From Lachnospiraceae bacterium (lineage in GTDB: Bacteria > Bacillota > Clostridia > Lachnospirales > Lachnospiraceae): DNA of 36,824 nucleotides. The notes under the pieces were generated by a model. The model searched no databases, was not told where the DNA came from, and saw only the letters and a list, made by a program, of their open reading frames with translations. This document shows positions 1 to 8,562 of the stretch, piece after piece. The first letter of the stretch is position 1; the number at the start of each line of letters is the position of its first letter. Position numbers and translations under genes: made by a program. The DNA lies in assembly GCA_017558205.1 (NCBI GenBank), contig JAFYWD010000244.1, positions 1-36,824 on the forward strand. Reading direction: 5' to 3'.

Positions 1-605
1 ACGGAAATCACCATTTTATCCTTGTTCAAAAACTGCTTCATCCCGTATCCGTATTTTAAGGTCAATACTCTGGAAAAATTAATTCCCATCAAGTAATCCT
101 CTTTTGCTCTCAGATAGGCAGCATTACTTAAATTATCATAAAAACTGCTGTCTTTTGCCTCACGGATTCCTCTGATAATTTCCTCCTCTGTCTGGGAATC
201 AATCCAAACTCGCTTTAAGGCAGCCTTGCCATTATAGCCTGCCATCATCAATACCAGTCTTTGAATATATTCTCCTTCCCGTCCCGAGTCGCCTGCATTA
301 TAGATGGCTTCCACGTCTTCTCTGTGAAACAACTTTTTTACGATTTGATATTGTTTTTTTACATTATCAATGATTTCATATTTATATTCAGCTGGAATAA
401 AAGGAAGGGTCTCCATACTCCAGCGCTTTAAATTTTCATCATAAGCATCCGGATAGCTCATGGTTACCAAATGACCAACACACCAGGTAATAATATAGTC
501 CTCAGATTCCATATAACCATCCAGGGTTTTCATCTTTTGTTTTAATGCTTTGGCAAATTCTCTTGCCACACTTGGCTTTTCTGTAATAATTAAACTTTTA
601 CCCAT
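1..605 (-). CDS. topB: DNA topoisomerase III, type IA (N-terminal part, runs off the window)
   Basis: Type IA topoisomerases relax or decatenate DNA by passing one strand through a transient break. About 201 codons are present, read leftward from ATG at 605; the C-terminal part with the active-site tyrosine lies outside the window. The start MGKSLIITEKPSVA carries the TOPRIM glutamate (Glu9). The second TOPRIM block reads AGDSGREGEYIQ (about residues 104-115), where most relatives have a DxDxE pattern, so the second Asp is Gly108. Further on, residues like LRAKEDYLMGINFSR match the conserved region after TOPRIM. AGGAG lies between the stop codon of the upstream ATPase gene and this ATG, so the two genes are probably translationally coupled. 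Family is certain; the topB subtype is likely. Confidence 0.88.
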   Translation of the reverse strand, partial: MGKSLIITEKPSVAREFAKALKQKMKTLDGYMESEDYIITWCVGHLVTMSYPDAYDENLKRWSMETLPFIPAEYKYEIIDNVKKQYQIVKKLFHREDVEAIYNAGDSGREGEYIQRLVLMMAGYNGKAALKRVWIDSQTEEEIIRGIREAKDSSFYDNLSNAAYLRAKEDYLMGINFSRVLTLKYGYGMKQFLNKDKMVIS

Positions 606-613
606 AATCTCCT

Positions 614-1978
614 TTAAAAACTCATTTGCTCTAAGGATACCAATGCCAGTCTTGGATTTTTCTTTGCTGTATCTCTCAAATAATTATCAAAGCCGTAACA
701 GGAAAACAAAATAATTAAATCTGCATTAATTCCTGATTGCTTTTCACACTCTAAAAAGCATTGATATTCTTCCATAGTCATAGCCTCCCTCTTAGGGCTA
801 CACATTCCTGCCAGTATTTCTCCCTCTTCTATATCCTCAAAAATAAAATCAATATTTCCTTTTTTACCAATCCATTGTCCCTGATAAGTAAAGTTTCCCG
901 GAAGTCTTCCCAAATCATTTTCCTTTTCAATGAATTCCAGGCAAACTAACCGAAAGCTCTCTCCTATGAAGGAAGGAAAATCAGACATCATCTTTTCAAA
1001 AAATGCTTCTCTTCCCATCTGTCTTATGATACTTTCTTTCCCAAACAGATAACGGTAATAGAACTGTACGTAAGAATGGTTAATTCTGTAAATGCCCTTC
1101 TTAGTAAATTCTCTCCCCTTGGTTTCCATGGAAGCAGCCTTTTCTACCAGACCGGGCTGCATAAGATTTTTCAAATAGACACTGATTTTTGCCCGGGAAA
1201 ATCCGGTAACATGGAACAGCTCATTCAACTTTTCATTCCCTTCTGCCAAACAGGATAATATAGTGTTATAAACTGCAGTTTCCCTAAGCTCCTCTGCCAC
1301 CAGCTGTTGTCCCAGGGAAAAAAGAGGCTGTCCCTCTTTCAAAACAACTTCCACCATATTCTCTTTCAAGGAACAATTCTTATTAAAATATTTCCACAAT
1401 CCGGGAATTCCTCCAAGAATACTGTAGGCTCTCAGACTTTCTTCCTTGGTAAAGCCATCAAAATATGTTATCAAATCCTGATATTTAAGTTCCTTCATTT
1501 TATAGAACCGCTTTTCCAAAGCTTCAGGAACGGCTTTCTGCAACTCTCTTAACTCCTCTACCCAGGAAACCTGAGAACTGACTAAGATAAAAAACAGGGA
1601 ATTTTCTTCCTCTTTCAGCTGTGCTTCTATCTCTTGAAGAAATTCCGGAGTATTCTTGCAAATATGATGGAATTCATCAATAACTACGATCTTTTTAGCC
1701 ATGGAACCATTTCCCATACTGCTAAGAATCTCCTGGTAATCCGGTAAACCGGAAAAAGAAAATCCCATGCCTGTAAGGTATTTTGATAAATAATCTCTTT
1801 GCTGAAGAAAAGAACAGGACACGGCCTTGTAATAATAATATTCCTTTCCTTCTAAAAAATGCTTCAAAAGAGTTTTTTTACCAATTCCCGGTTGTCCGTA
1901 AAGAATCAGAATCCCATTCCTATCATTTTCATAATAATTATTCAGATCCTGAAGCTCCTTACTTCTCCCTACAAACAT
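614..1978 (-). CDS. AAA-type ATPase with C-terminal DUF234/nuclease-like domain
   Basis: This resembles the archaeal-type ATP-binding proteins (ATPase_2 plus DUF234) found in many anaerobes; no specific cellular role is established. The start MFVGRSKEL is typical of the family. Walker A is GQPGIGKKT (residues 28-36) and Walker B is IVVIDEF (97-103). A winged-helix-like stretch follows near residues 240-300. The last 110 residues resemble the PD-(D/E)xK-like domain of the family, with NIDFIFED followed by AGMCSPK; the usual acidic-x-Lys pair appears altered, so nuclease activity is doubtful. AGAGGA precedes ATG 1978. The gene ends 8 bases before the topoisomerase start. An association with DNA metabolism is inferred only from that neighbour. 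Confidence 0.8.
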   Translation of the reverse strand: MFVGRSKELQDLNNYYENDRNGILILYGQPGIGKKTLLKHFLEGKEYYYYKAVSCSFLQQRDYLSKYLTGMGFSFSGLPDYQEILSSMGNGSMAKKIVVIDEFHHICKNTPEFLQEIEAQLKEEENSLFFILVSSQVSWVEELRELQKAVPEALEKRFYKMKELKYQDLITYFDGFTKEESLRAYSILGGIPGLWKYFNKNCSLKENMVEVVLKEGQPLFSLGQQLVAEELRETAVYNTILSCLAEGNEKLNELFHVTGFSRAKISVYLKNLMQPGLVEKAASMETKGREFTKKGIYRINHSYVQFYYRYLFGKESIIRQMGREAFFEKMMSDFPSFIGESFRLVCLEFIEKENDLGRLPGNFTYQGQWIGKKGNIDFIFEDIEEGEILAGMCSPKREAMTMEEYQCFLECEKQSGINADLIILFSCYGFDNYLRDTAKKNPRLALVSLEQMSF

Positions 1979-2049
1979 AGGATTTCCTCTCTTATTTTAC
2001 TGTGTTAACTATCATCTTATTCCCTGACAATGGTTATCAAATAGTTGTC

Positions 2050-3135
2050 TTATTTCTTTGTAATGTAACCCTGTGCCTTTAATAACTCAGCACAAAGAAC
2101 TGCGCCACCTGCAGCACCACGAACTGTATTATGGGATAAGCCTACAAATTTGAAATCATAAACCTTATCTTCACGGATACGTCCTACACTTACACCCATT
2201 CCGTTTTCATAATTTACATCTAACTGTACCTGGGGTCTGTTATCTTCTTCCAGGTACTGAATGAACTGCTTCGGTGCACTGGGAAGCTCTAACTCCTGAG
2301 GTGCTCCCTTAAAGCTTCTAAGTTTTTCGATCAGCTGCTCCTTAGTAGGTTTTTTATTAAATCTTACAAATACAGCTGCTGTATGTCCGTTTAAAACAGG
2401 TACACGGATACACTGACAGGTAATTACGGGACCTTCTGCCGGCTTAATAACTCCATCTTCGATTTTACCCCAGATTCTTAAAGGCTCCAACTCAGATTTT
2501 TCTTCTTCTCCTCCAATATAAGGAATAATATTTTCTACCATTTCCGGCCAATCCTTAAAGGTCTTACCTGCACCGGAAATTGCCTGATAAGTAGTAGCTA
2601 CCACTTCTACGGGCTCGAATTCTGCCCAGGCAGTTAACGCAGGAGCATAGCTTTGAATAGAGCAGTTAGGTTTTACCGCTACGAAGCCTCTGGTTGTACC
2701 CAAACGTTTTTTCTGGAAGTCAATTACCTTCATGTGATCAGGATTAATTTCCGGAACTACCATAGGTACATCGGGAGTCCATCTGTGAGCACTGTTATTA
2801 GAAACTACCGGTGTTTCTGTTTTAGCATAAGCTTCTTCGATTTTCTTAATTTCATCCTTTGTCATATCTACGGCACTGAACACGAAATCAACTTCTGCAG
2901 CCACCTTTTCTACTTCATTTACATTCATGATTACCAGCTTCTTTACTTCTTCCGGCATGGGAGTAGACATTTTCCATCTTTCACCTACTGCCTCTTCATA
3001 AGTCTTTCCTGCACTTCTTTCACTGGCTGCAATTGTTGTTACCTGAAACCAGGGATGATTTTCCAAAAGAGAAATAAATCTCTGACCTACCATACCTGTT
3101 CCGCCTAAAATTCCTACTTTTAATTTGCTACTCAT
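2050..3135 (-). CDS. asd: Aspartate-semialdehyde dehydrogenase
   Basis: Converts 4-phospho-L-aspartate to L-aspartate-4-semialdehyde with NADPH, the branch point to lysine/diaminopimelate, threonine and methionine. The Rossmann motif GILGGTGMVGQRF is at residues 8-20. The nucleophile is Cys158 in KPNCSIQS, and the base is probably His251 in RVPVLNGHTAAV. Length (361 aa) and the sequence around SNNSAHRW and VVPEINPDH fit the archaeal/fungal-like subgroup that many Clostridia use. The ATG lies inside the 3' end of argH (8-base overlap) with AAGGAG just upstream, so the two are co-translated. No clear terminator was seen downstream. Confidence 0.97.
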   Translation of the reverse strand: MSSKLKVGILGGTGMVGQRFISLLENHPWFQVTTIAASERSAGKTYEEAVGERWKMSTPMPEEVKKLVIMNVNEVEKVAAEVDFVFSAVDMTKDEIKKIEEAYAKTETPVVSNNSAHRWTPDVPMVVPEINPDHMKVIDFQKKRLGTTRGFVAVKPNCSIQSYAPALTAWAEFEPVEVVATTYQAISGAGKTFKDWPEMVENIIPYIGGEEEKSELEPLRIWGKIEDGVIKPAEGPVITCQCIRVPVLNGHTAAVFVRFNKKPTKEQLIEKLRSFKGAPQELELPSAPKQFIQYLEEDNRPQVQLDVNYENGMGVSVGRIREDKVYDFKFVGLSHNTVRGAAGGAVLCAELLKAQGYITKK

Positions 3136-4522
3136 TTTTCAAGTCTCCTTCTTCCAAATATTTTTCATTTTCTTCTACTTGTTTTTTCATAATTACGGAG
3201 CTGGGTCCTCCGTGAGTCAGCCTTTTTTCCACACAGGTTTCCAGACTGATTTCCCCATATACATCCTCCTCAAACACCTCTGAAATTTCCTTCAGCTCCT
3301 GAAGACTCAAGGCGTCAATGGAAGTATTTTTATCTATACAATAAAGTACCAGACGACCAATAATTCCATGGGCATCCCTGAAAGGTACTCCTTTTTTCAC
3401 CAGATAATCCGCCGCATCAGTAGCATTGGTAAATCCCATCATGGCACTTTTGGCCATTTGTTCATTTCTAAATTTAATGGTAGACATCATGCCGTTAAAT
3501 AAGGCGATACATCCCTTGGTCGTATCTATGGCATCAAAGGTAAGCTCCTTATCCTCCTGCATATCTTTATTATAAGCTAAAGGCAGTCCCTTCATGGTAG
3601 TAAGAATACTTACCAAAGCTCCATAAACCCTTCCAGTCTTTCCTCTTACCAGCTCTGCAATATCCGGATTCTTTTTCTGAGGCATAATACTTCTTCCCGT
3701 AGAATAGGCATCATCAATATCTACAAAGCCGTATTCATTGGAATTCCAGATAATCACTTCTTCACTAAAACGGCTTAAATGCATCATAATTGTTGACAGA
3801 GCTGATAAAAATTCAATAATGTAATCCCTGTCAGACACACTATCCATACTGTTGCTGGTAGGACCTTCAAAGCCCAGAAGTGATGCGCTGTAATAACGGT
3901 CTAAGGGATAGGTGGTTCCTGCAAGAGCTCCGCTTCCCAGGGGAGAATAATTCATCCTGGCATAGATATCATGCATACGCTGCCTGTCTCTTTTGAACAT
4001 TTCAAAATAAGCACCCATATGATGAGCCAGGGTTGTTGGCTGAGCCTTCTGCAAATGGGTGAAGCCGGGCATGTAAGTATGAAGATTCTCTTTCATAATC
4101 TTGTTAATTGTTGTCAGGAACTCCTTTAACAGTCGGTCTACTTCCGTTACCTGATTTCTCACATAAAGCTTCATATCAAGAGCCACCTGGTCATTACGAC
4201 TGCGGCCTGTATGCAGCTTCTTCCCCGCTTCTCCGATTCTGTCAATAAGATTGGCTTCCACAAAGCTATGAATATCTTCATATTCCATAGAAATTTCCAG
4301 GGTTCCTTCTTCCACATCCTTACGAATGGAAATCAATCCTTTTACAATAAGATCTTTTTCCTCTGCGGTTATCATCCCCTGTTTTTCCATCATAACCACA
4401 TGGGCAATGCTTCCTTCGATGTCTTCTCTAAAAAATTTACAGTCAAAGCTGATGGATGCATTAAAATTATATACTAATTGGTCCGTTTCCTTCGTGAAAC
4501 GACCGCCCCATAACTGTGCCAC
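3128..4522 (-). CDS. argH: Argininosuccinate lyase
   Basis: Last step of arginine synthesis: argininosuccinate to arginine plus fumarate, by a cytosolic homotetramer of the fumarase/aspartase superfamily. The signature loop GRSIMPQKKN (residues 276-285) carries the catalytic Ser278. The conserved HTGRSRNDQ is at 104-112, and the acid/base-region His156 is in GFTHLQKAQPTT. The length, 464 aa, is normal. The start is GTG at 4522-4520 (MAQLWGG), preceded by AGGAGG at 4536-4531 with 8 bases between, which decides the start. It leads a two-gene operon with asd. No other arg gene is in the window. Confidence 0.97.
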   Translation of the reverse strand: MAQLWGGRFTKETDQLVYNFNASISFDCKFFREDIEGSIAHVVMMEKQGMITAEEKDLIVKGLISIRKDVEEGTLEISMEYEDIHSFVEANLIDRIGEAGKKLHTGRSRNDQVALDMKLYVRNQVTEVDRLLKEFLTTINKIMKENLHTYMPGFTHLQKAQPTTLAHHMGAYFEMFKRDRQRMHDIYARMNYSPLGSGALAGTTYPLDRYYSASLLGFEGPTSNSMDSVSDRDYIIEFLSALSTIMMHLSRFSEEVIIWNSNEYGFVDIDDAYSTGRSIMPQKKNPDIAELVRGKTGRVYGALVSILTTMKGLPLAYNKDMQEDKELTFDAIDTTKGCIALFNGMMSTIKFRNEQMAKSAMMGFTNATDAADYLVKKGVPFRDAHGIIGRLVLYCIDKNTSIDALSLQELKEISEVFEEDVYGEISLETCVEKRLTHGGPSSVIMKKQVEENEKYLEEGDLKNE

Positions 4523-4561
4523 TGATTTTTCCTCCTGTACATGATGTTAAATCTGCATTTG

Positions 4562-4590
4562 ATAATAACACATGTTCCAATGATATGCAA
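4562..4590 (-). promoter_or_regulatory. Possible promoter of argH-asd
   Basis: On the minus strand TTGCAT (4590-4585), a 17-base spacer and TATTAT (4567-4562). The -35 match is weak and the -10 is good. It lies about 40 bases upstream of the GTG start. Confidence 0.35.
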
Positions 4591-4704
4591 GAATGTTTTC
4601 CCAGAAAAATCATTTGTTTTTCTCTCGCAAACATTTTTTGTTGAAAATACACATATTTCTATTTTTTACATACTTTAAATTATACATTATTTCGGGAGGA
4701 TTCT

Positions 4705-5517
4705 ATGACTATTCAAGTATCACATACAGAGCCGCCTATACTTCAGCTACACCAGGTTTCATTTTCCTATCACACCTTGCAGGGTGAGACTCCGGTACTG
4801 CATCAGGTTTCATTTGAAATACAGCAGGGAGAATTTATTTCTGTTATTGGACCCAGCGGTGCAGGAAAATCTACATTATTAAATCTACTGGCAGGACTTA
4901 TCCCCGTAGAAGAAGGAAAAATCCTTTTTCTTGGAAAGGATTTATATCTGCAAAAAAAAGAAGGACCGTCTTTCCCACTGGGATATATGCTTCAACAGGA
5001 TCAGCTGTTTGAGTTCAGAACTATCTGGCAAAATGTTATTCTCGGCCTTGAAATTAACAAAAAACTAACTTCGGATAATATTTCCTATGTAAACTCCTTA
5101 TTAAAAAAATATAATCTTTATGAGTTTAAAGATAAGAAGCCCTCACAATTATCAGGTGGAATGCGTCAAAGGGCTGCGTTAATACGTACTCTGGCTCTTC
5201 GCCCAAAAATACTTCTTCTTGATGAACCCTTTAGTGCACTGGATTATCAGACCAGACTGGAGGTATCCGGCGATATTGCAAAAATCATAAAGGAAAATAA
5301 TATCACTGCAATTTTGGTTACCCACAATCTATCCGAAGCCATTGGTCTTTCTGACAGGGTTTTGGTGCTTTCTCCCAGACCGGCTACTATCATAAAACAG
5401 CTTCCTATTCATCTGACACTTCCCTCCGATAACCTGCTGAGTTACCGATTAGCTCCGGAATTTAATACCTATTTTAATGAATTATGGGAGGATTTGAATC
5501 ATGAAAAACAAAAATAA
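4705..5517 (+). CDS. ABC transporter ATP-binding protein (SsuB/TauB/NrtD type)
   Basis: Nucleotide-binding subunit of an importer in the nitrate/sulfonate/taurine family. Walker A GPSGAGKST (residues 49-57), Q-loop near YMLQQDQ (94-100), signature LSGGMRQR (149-156), Walker B ILLLDEP (169-175) and the switch histidine in VTHN (His207) are all present, so it should hydrolyse ATP. The start at 4705 has GGGAGGA at 4694-4700. The permease gene overlaps its end by 17 bases. No substrate-binding protein is encoded beside them, so the substrate cannot be assigned; thiamine precursors, sulfonates and riboflavin-like compounds are all possible for this subgroup. Confidence 0.92.
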   Translation: MTIQVSHTEPPILQLHQVSFSYHTLQGETPVLHQVSFEIQQGEFISVIGPSGAGKSTLLNLLAGLIPVEEGKILFLGKDLYLQKKEGPSFPLGYMLQQDQLFEFRTIWQNVILGLEINKKLTSDNISYVNSLLKKYNLYEFKDKKPSQLSGGMRQRAALIRTLALRPKILLLDEPFSALDYQTRLEVSGDIAKIIKENNITAILVTHNLSEAIGLSDRVLVLSPRPATIIKQLPIHLTLPSDNLLSYRLAPEFNTYFNELWEDLNHEKQK

Positions 5518-6313
5518 TAAAGAAAGTCAGATACCTTCTGCGAATCAAAAAGAATTTCTGCGAAAATATCACAAAGAAAAAAACAGTATTCGCCTATGGA
5601 GAAGCTTTCTTTTTCTAGCCTTTCTATTGTTATGGGAGGGACTCTCTTTCTTTCATGTAATTGATTCCTTCTTTTTCAGCAGTCCATTACAAATTTTTTC
5701 TTTGTTTTTTAAGATGTGTAAAAATTTTGAAATTTTCAAACATATCGGTATTACTCTGACAGAAACTTTTCTAAGTTTTTTTGCCGTTACCCTGCTATCT
5801 GTTATAGTAGCCATCAGTCTTTTTACCTGGCCAAAGGCAGCAAAAATACTGGAGCCTGCTCTGGTTGTGCTGAATTCCCTTCCCAAATCAGCCCTTGCAC
5901 CATTAATTATTGTATGGCTGGGTACCGGAATAAAAACTATTATTATTGCAGGTATCAGTGTAGCCGTTTTTGGTTCCATTATCAATTTATATGCCGGCTT
6001 TCTTCAGGTTGAAAAAGAAAAAATTAAATTAATTATTACTTTAGGAGGCGGACGAAAAGACGTACTCTTTAAACTCATTGTTCCCTCCTGCACTCCCCTG
6101 ATTCTAAGCAATATGAAGGTTAATATCGGTCTATGTCTGGTAGGTGTTATTATCGGTGAATTTCTTGCCGCCAAAGAAGGCCTGGGATATTTGATTATTT
6201 ACGGCAGTCAGATTTTTCAATTAGATTTATTAATTCTGTCTATTACTATCCTTTGTATTATTGCCAATCTGTTTTACAAAACCATACAGTATACGGAAAA
6301 TAAATTATTATAG
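5501..6313 (+). CDS. ABC transporter permease (SsuC/TauC type)
   Basis: Membrane subunit partner of the preceding ATPase. About six hydrophobic segments can be seen, near residues 33-51, 87-108, 119-141, 146-168, 208-224 and 242-259. The cytoplasmic coupling (EAA-type) loop is at about 182-195 (GGGRKDVLFKLIVP), placed as in BPD_transp_1 permeases. The N-terminus is long and lysine-rich. ATG 5501 has GGGAGGA at 5485-5491 inside the ATPase gene, so the two are coupled. The operon ends at the terminator at 6316-6368. The binding protein is missing from the operon. Confidence 0.92.
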   Translation: MKNKNNKESQIPSANQKEFLRKYHKEKNSIRLWRSFLFLAFLLLWEGLSFFHVIDSFFFSSPLQIFSLFFKMCKNFEIFKHIGITLTETFLSFFAVTLLSVIVAISLFTWPKAAKILEPALVVLNSLPKSALAPLIIVWLGTGIKTIIIAGISVAVFGSIINLYAGFLQVEKEKIKLIITLGGGRKDVLFKLIVPSCTPLILSNMKVNIGLCLVGVIIGEFLAAKEGLGYLIIYGSQIFQLDLLILSITILCIIANLFYKTIQYTENKLL

Positions 6314-6315
6314 CA

Positions 6316-6368
6316 AAAAAGAGGTACGATTATTTCAGGAAAAACTCCTAAAATATCTACCTCTTTTT
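6316..6368. terminator. Bidirectional terminator between the ABC permease and radical SAM genes
   Basis: AAAAAGAGGTA (6316-6326) pairs with TACCTCTTTTT (6358-6368), and AGGA/TCCT (6337-6340/6346-6349) forms an inner helix. A-tract on one side and T-tract on the other let it serve both converging genes. Confidence 0.75.
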
Positions 6369-6409
6369 CTTATAAAAGTCAATACAACTTTTCCTAATAT
6401 TTAATTTCC

Positions 6410-7393
6410 TTATTTTTTAGAAAATAAGGACTGTCTGGCTCCTCTCATGGAACCACTATTATTTAAAGTATCATCTACCGCATCCATACGTAAGCCTGCA
6501 TCTATAAAATCACAGTATTTACAGAAAGGATAATTCTGTCTTCCGTCCTTAATTAAGCCTCTTACTCTCTTATATTCCGGAGAATTCCATGCCTCTTTGA
6601 TAGGTGTAACGGTTAAATCTGCCAGTGTGGTAACCTCAAAATTATCACAACAGCAAATTCCCATTCTTCCGTCAGGGAAGATGAACACATCGGTAAAAGG
6701 CATTAAACATGTTTCCGTAATAATCTTTGTAGTATTCTTCTTGTTAGGAGAACTTCCTGCACGATTGGTAAGAACTGCCTCCATGTAACGAATCTGAATC
6801 AGAATATCAACATCCTTAAATTCCTGCGGATGAGACTTTACATAATCATAAACTTCTTTTACATTTTTATGAAGTTTCATATCCAAACAGTAATTATTGA
6901 TAATCAGCTGATTTACATAAGGGGTAATGGCTTTTACCTTCTCAATATCAAGAAGTAAACCATTGGTAGACATAAAAATAAAGCAATCCGGTAACTGTTC
7001 CCTACAGTATTTGTGGAATTCCACAATTCTTGTATCCAACCAGGGTTCATTATTTCCGTATAAGGTAAGGTGCCCCTTATAACCCCAGTCTCTCAGCTGG
7101 TCTATAATATTATAAAACAGCTCATCTTCCATTCTTTTATAGGGACGCTTTTCTGCATGCTTGTTAGCGGTACAAAAGGCACAGGTACTATTACATCTGT
7201 TAATTGTTTCAAGATTAACTACCAGAGGATAAGGTGCTTCCCCGGTCTGATAAAAATAATTAATATAGTCTGCCTGCGACTTTCTTCTGCTGGCAAACTG
7301 AAGCTTTAAATAAGTATTTGCTGAAAGATTAGGTATTCTCTTTTGCAGCTCCCAACCTAATCTTCCCATAAAATTATGAATTCTTATGGACAT
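6410..7393 (-). CDS. Radical SAM/SPASM domain protein
   Basis: Radical SAM enzymes bind a 4Fe-4S cluster and cleave S-adenosylmethionine. With the start chosen here (327 aa), the cluster motif CxxxCxxC is Cys67, Cys71, Cys74 in NRCNSTCAFC. The C-terminal third has the Cys-rich SPASM-like pattern (CLMPFTDVFIFPDGRMGICCC, then FCKYC), which would hold auxiliary clusters. Members include peptide-maturing enzymes and enzymes of cell-surface or cofactor synthesis; no precursor peptide is recognisable nearby, so the substrate is unknown. The frame runs on to 7474, but those codons are the 3' part of tRNA-Thr; ATG 7393 has GTGAGG just upstream and is preferred. No terminator separates it from the tRNA. 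Confidence 0.85.
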   Translation of the reverse strand: MSIRIHNFMGRLGWELQKRIPNLSANTYLKLQFASRRKSQADYINYFYQTGEAPYPLVVNLETINRCNSTCAFCTANKHAEKRPYKRMEDELFYNIIDQLRDWGYKGHLTLYGNNEPWLDTRIVEFHKYCREQLPDCFIFMSTNGLLLDIEKVKAITPYVNQLIINNYCLDMKLHKNVKEVYDYVKSHPQEFKDVDILIQIRYMEAVLTNRAGSSPNKKNTTKIITETCLMPFTDVFIFPDGRMGICCCDNFEVTTLADLTVTPIKEAWNSPEYKRVRGLIKDGRQNYPFCKYCDFIDAGLRMDAVDDTLNNSGSMRGARQSLFSKK

Positions 7394-7442
7394 GATAACC
7401 TCACTAATAGCCTTAACACCATCTGTTTTTTGATACAACAAG

Positions 7443-7515
<73 letters not shown>

Positions 7516-7524
7516 ACTTATTAC

Positions 7525-7553
7525 ATTATAAAGACTATTATTTATTTTTTCAA
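7525..7553 (-). promoter_or_regulatory. Promoter of tRNA-Thr (and probably the radical SAM gene)
   Basis: On the minus strand TTGAAA (7553-7548), a 17-base spacer and a perfect TATAAT (7530-7525). The predicted start at about 7518 is three bases before the mature tRNA 5' end. Confidence 0.85.
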
Positions 7554-7588
7554 GTATTTTTTCTCGAACAAACTTCTTCTCTGTATTT

Positions 7589-7643
7589 ACATTTTCTCAC
7601 ATGACCAATCAGCATTGTAATTGGTCATGGCTGAACTGTTACT
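7589..7643 (-). repeat. Intergenic element, copy 1 (after mscS)
   Basis: Plus-strand ends are CATTTTCTCAC and GCTGAACTGTTACT. They match copies at 10669-10723 and 18011-18064 at both ends and in length. The centre is a perfect hairpin, CATGACCAAT (7600-7609) with ATTGGTCATG (7620-7629). It begins 31 bases 3' of the mscS stop. There is no U-tract, so it is not a standard terminator. Confidence 0.6.
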
Positions 7644-7674
7644 CTCCTCTATTCTTATGGAAAAACCTGACACT

Positions 7675-8541
7675 TTATTTCCCGCTGTCATCGGTGTGAA
7701 TCTGAAGCTGGGGATATGGAATATTAATATTGTTGTTGTCAAAAAGATATTTAATTTCTTCCGTAAGACGCCATTTACCCTGGAGATAATCCTCCTTTAA
7801 AAACCAACATCTGATTCCCAGATTAACACTGCTTTGGTCTAGCAGATCAACATAAACATTTCTTTCCTTATCCTTTAATACCTTTTCATCCTTTTCCAAT
7901 AAATCTTCCAATAACTGTTTGGCTTTTTTTAAATCACTGTTATAAGAAATACCCACAATTAATTCCAACCTACGTTCCGATGCCTGGGTAACATTGGTAA
8001 GACTTGTATTTGCCAGACTTCCGTTAGGTAAAATAATTACCCGGTTATCACCTGTGGTCAGCTTTGTATAAAAAATCTGTATTTCAGTAACAGTACCTTC
8101 ATTTTTATTAGAATCCTCAATAATATAATCTCCTACCTTAAAAGGCTTTAAAATGAGAATCAATACTCCTCCTGCCAGATTAGAAAGACTCCCCTGCAGT
8201 GCCAGACCTATTGCCACTCCGGCAGATCCAAGTACTGCAACAATACTGGTAGCATCCACTCCAAAGGTAGTTGCTATTAACATAACCAATACCAGATACA
8301 TGGCTATTTTAATAAAGGAATCAATAAACTGAATTACTCCTACATCAGCATTTGCCTTTTCCAGAGATTTTCTCAATACCTTTCTGAGAATTTTAATAAA
8401 TTGTAAGCCTACAATCAGAGTAAGAATAGCAAATATAACCTTTAAGGATAAGTCCCAAATAGTTGTAGGTAATTTTTCCCATATTTTTTCAAACAGTATC
8501 GGTGAAAGGGTAGGAAGCTTTCCTGCTACATAATTTAACAT
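7675..8541 (-). CDS. mscS: Small-conductance mechanosensitive channel, MscS family
   Basis: Opens under membrane tension to release solutes during hypoosmotic shock. Three hydrophobic segments lie near residues 33-52, 73-93 and 97-131. The last is the pore helix with the hallmark GLALQGSLSNLAGGVLIL (112-129), followed by KPFKVGDYI, the entry to the cytoplasmic beta domain. At 288 aa it is a minimal-size MscS. The start at 8541 has GAAGGAG upstream. It follows the inactive branching-enzyme-like gene by 21 bases in the same direction, so the two are probably one operon. Why a channel would be paired with that gene is unclear. Confidence 0.95.
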   Translation of the reverse strand: MLNYVAGKLPTLSPILFEKIWEKLPTTIWDLSLKVIFAILTLIVGLQFIKILRKVLRKSLEKANADVGVIQFIDSFIKIAMYLVLVMLIATTFGVDATSIVAVLGSAGVAIGLALQGSLSNLAGGVLILILKPFKVGDYIIEDSNKNEGTVTEIQIFYTKLTTGDNRVIILPNGSLANTSLTNVTQASERRLELIVGISYNSDLKKAKQLLEDLLEKDEKVLKDKERNVYVDLLDQSSVNLGIRCWFLKEDYLQGKWRLTEEIKYLFDNNNINIPYPQLQIHTDDSGK

Positions 8542-8562
8542 CTGTTTTAAATCTCCTTCCCT

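Noticed and set aside
2653..3108. 151-codon plus-strand frame opposite asd
   Set aside because: Shadow of asd; low-complexity aromatic and cysteine-rich translation.
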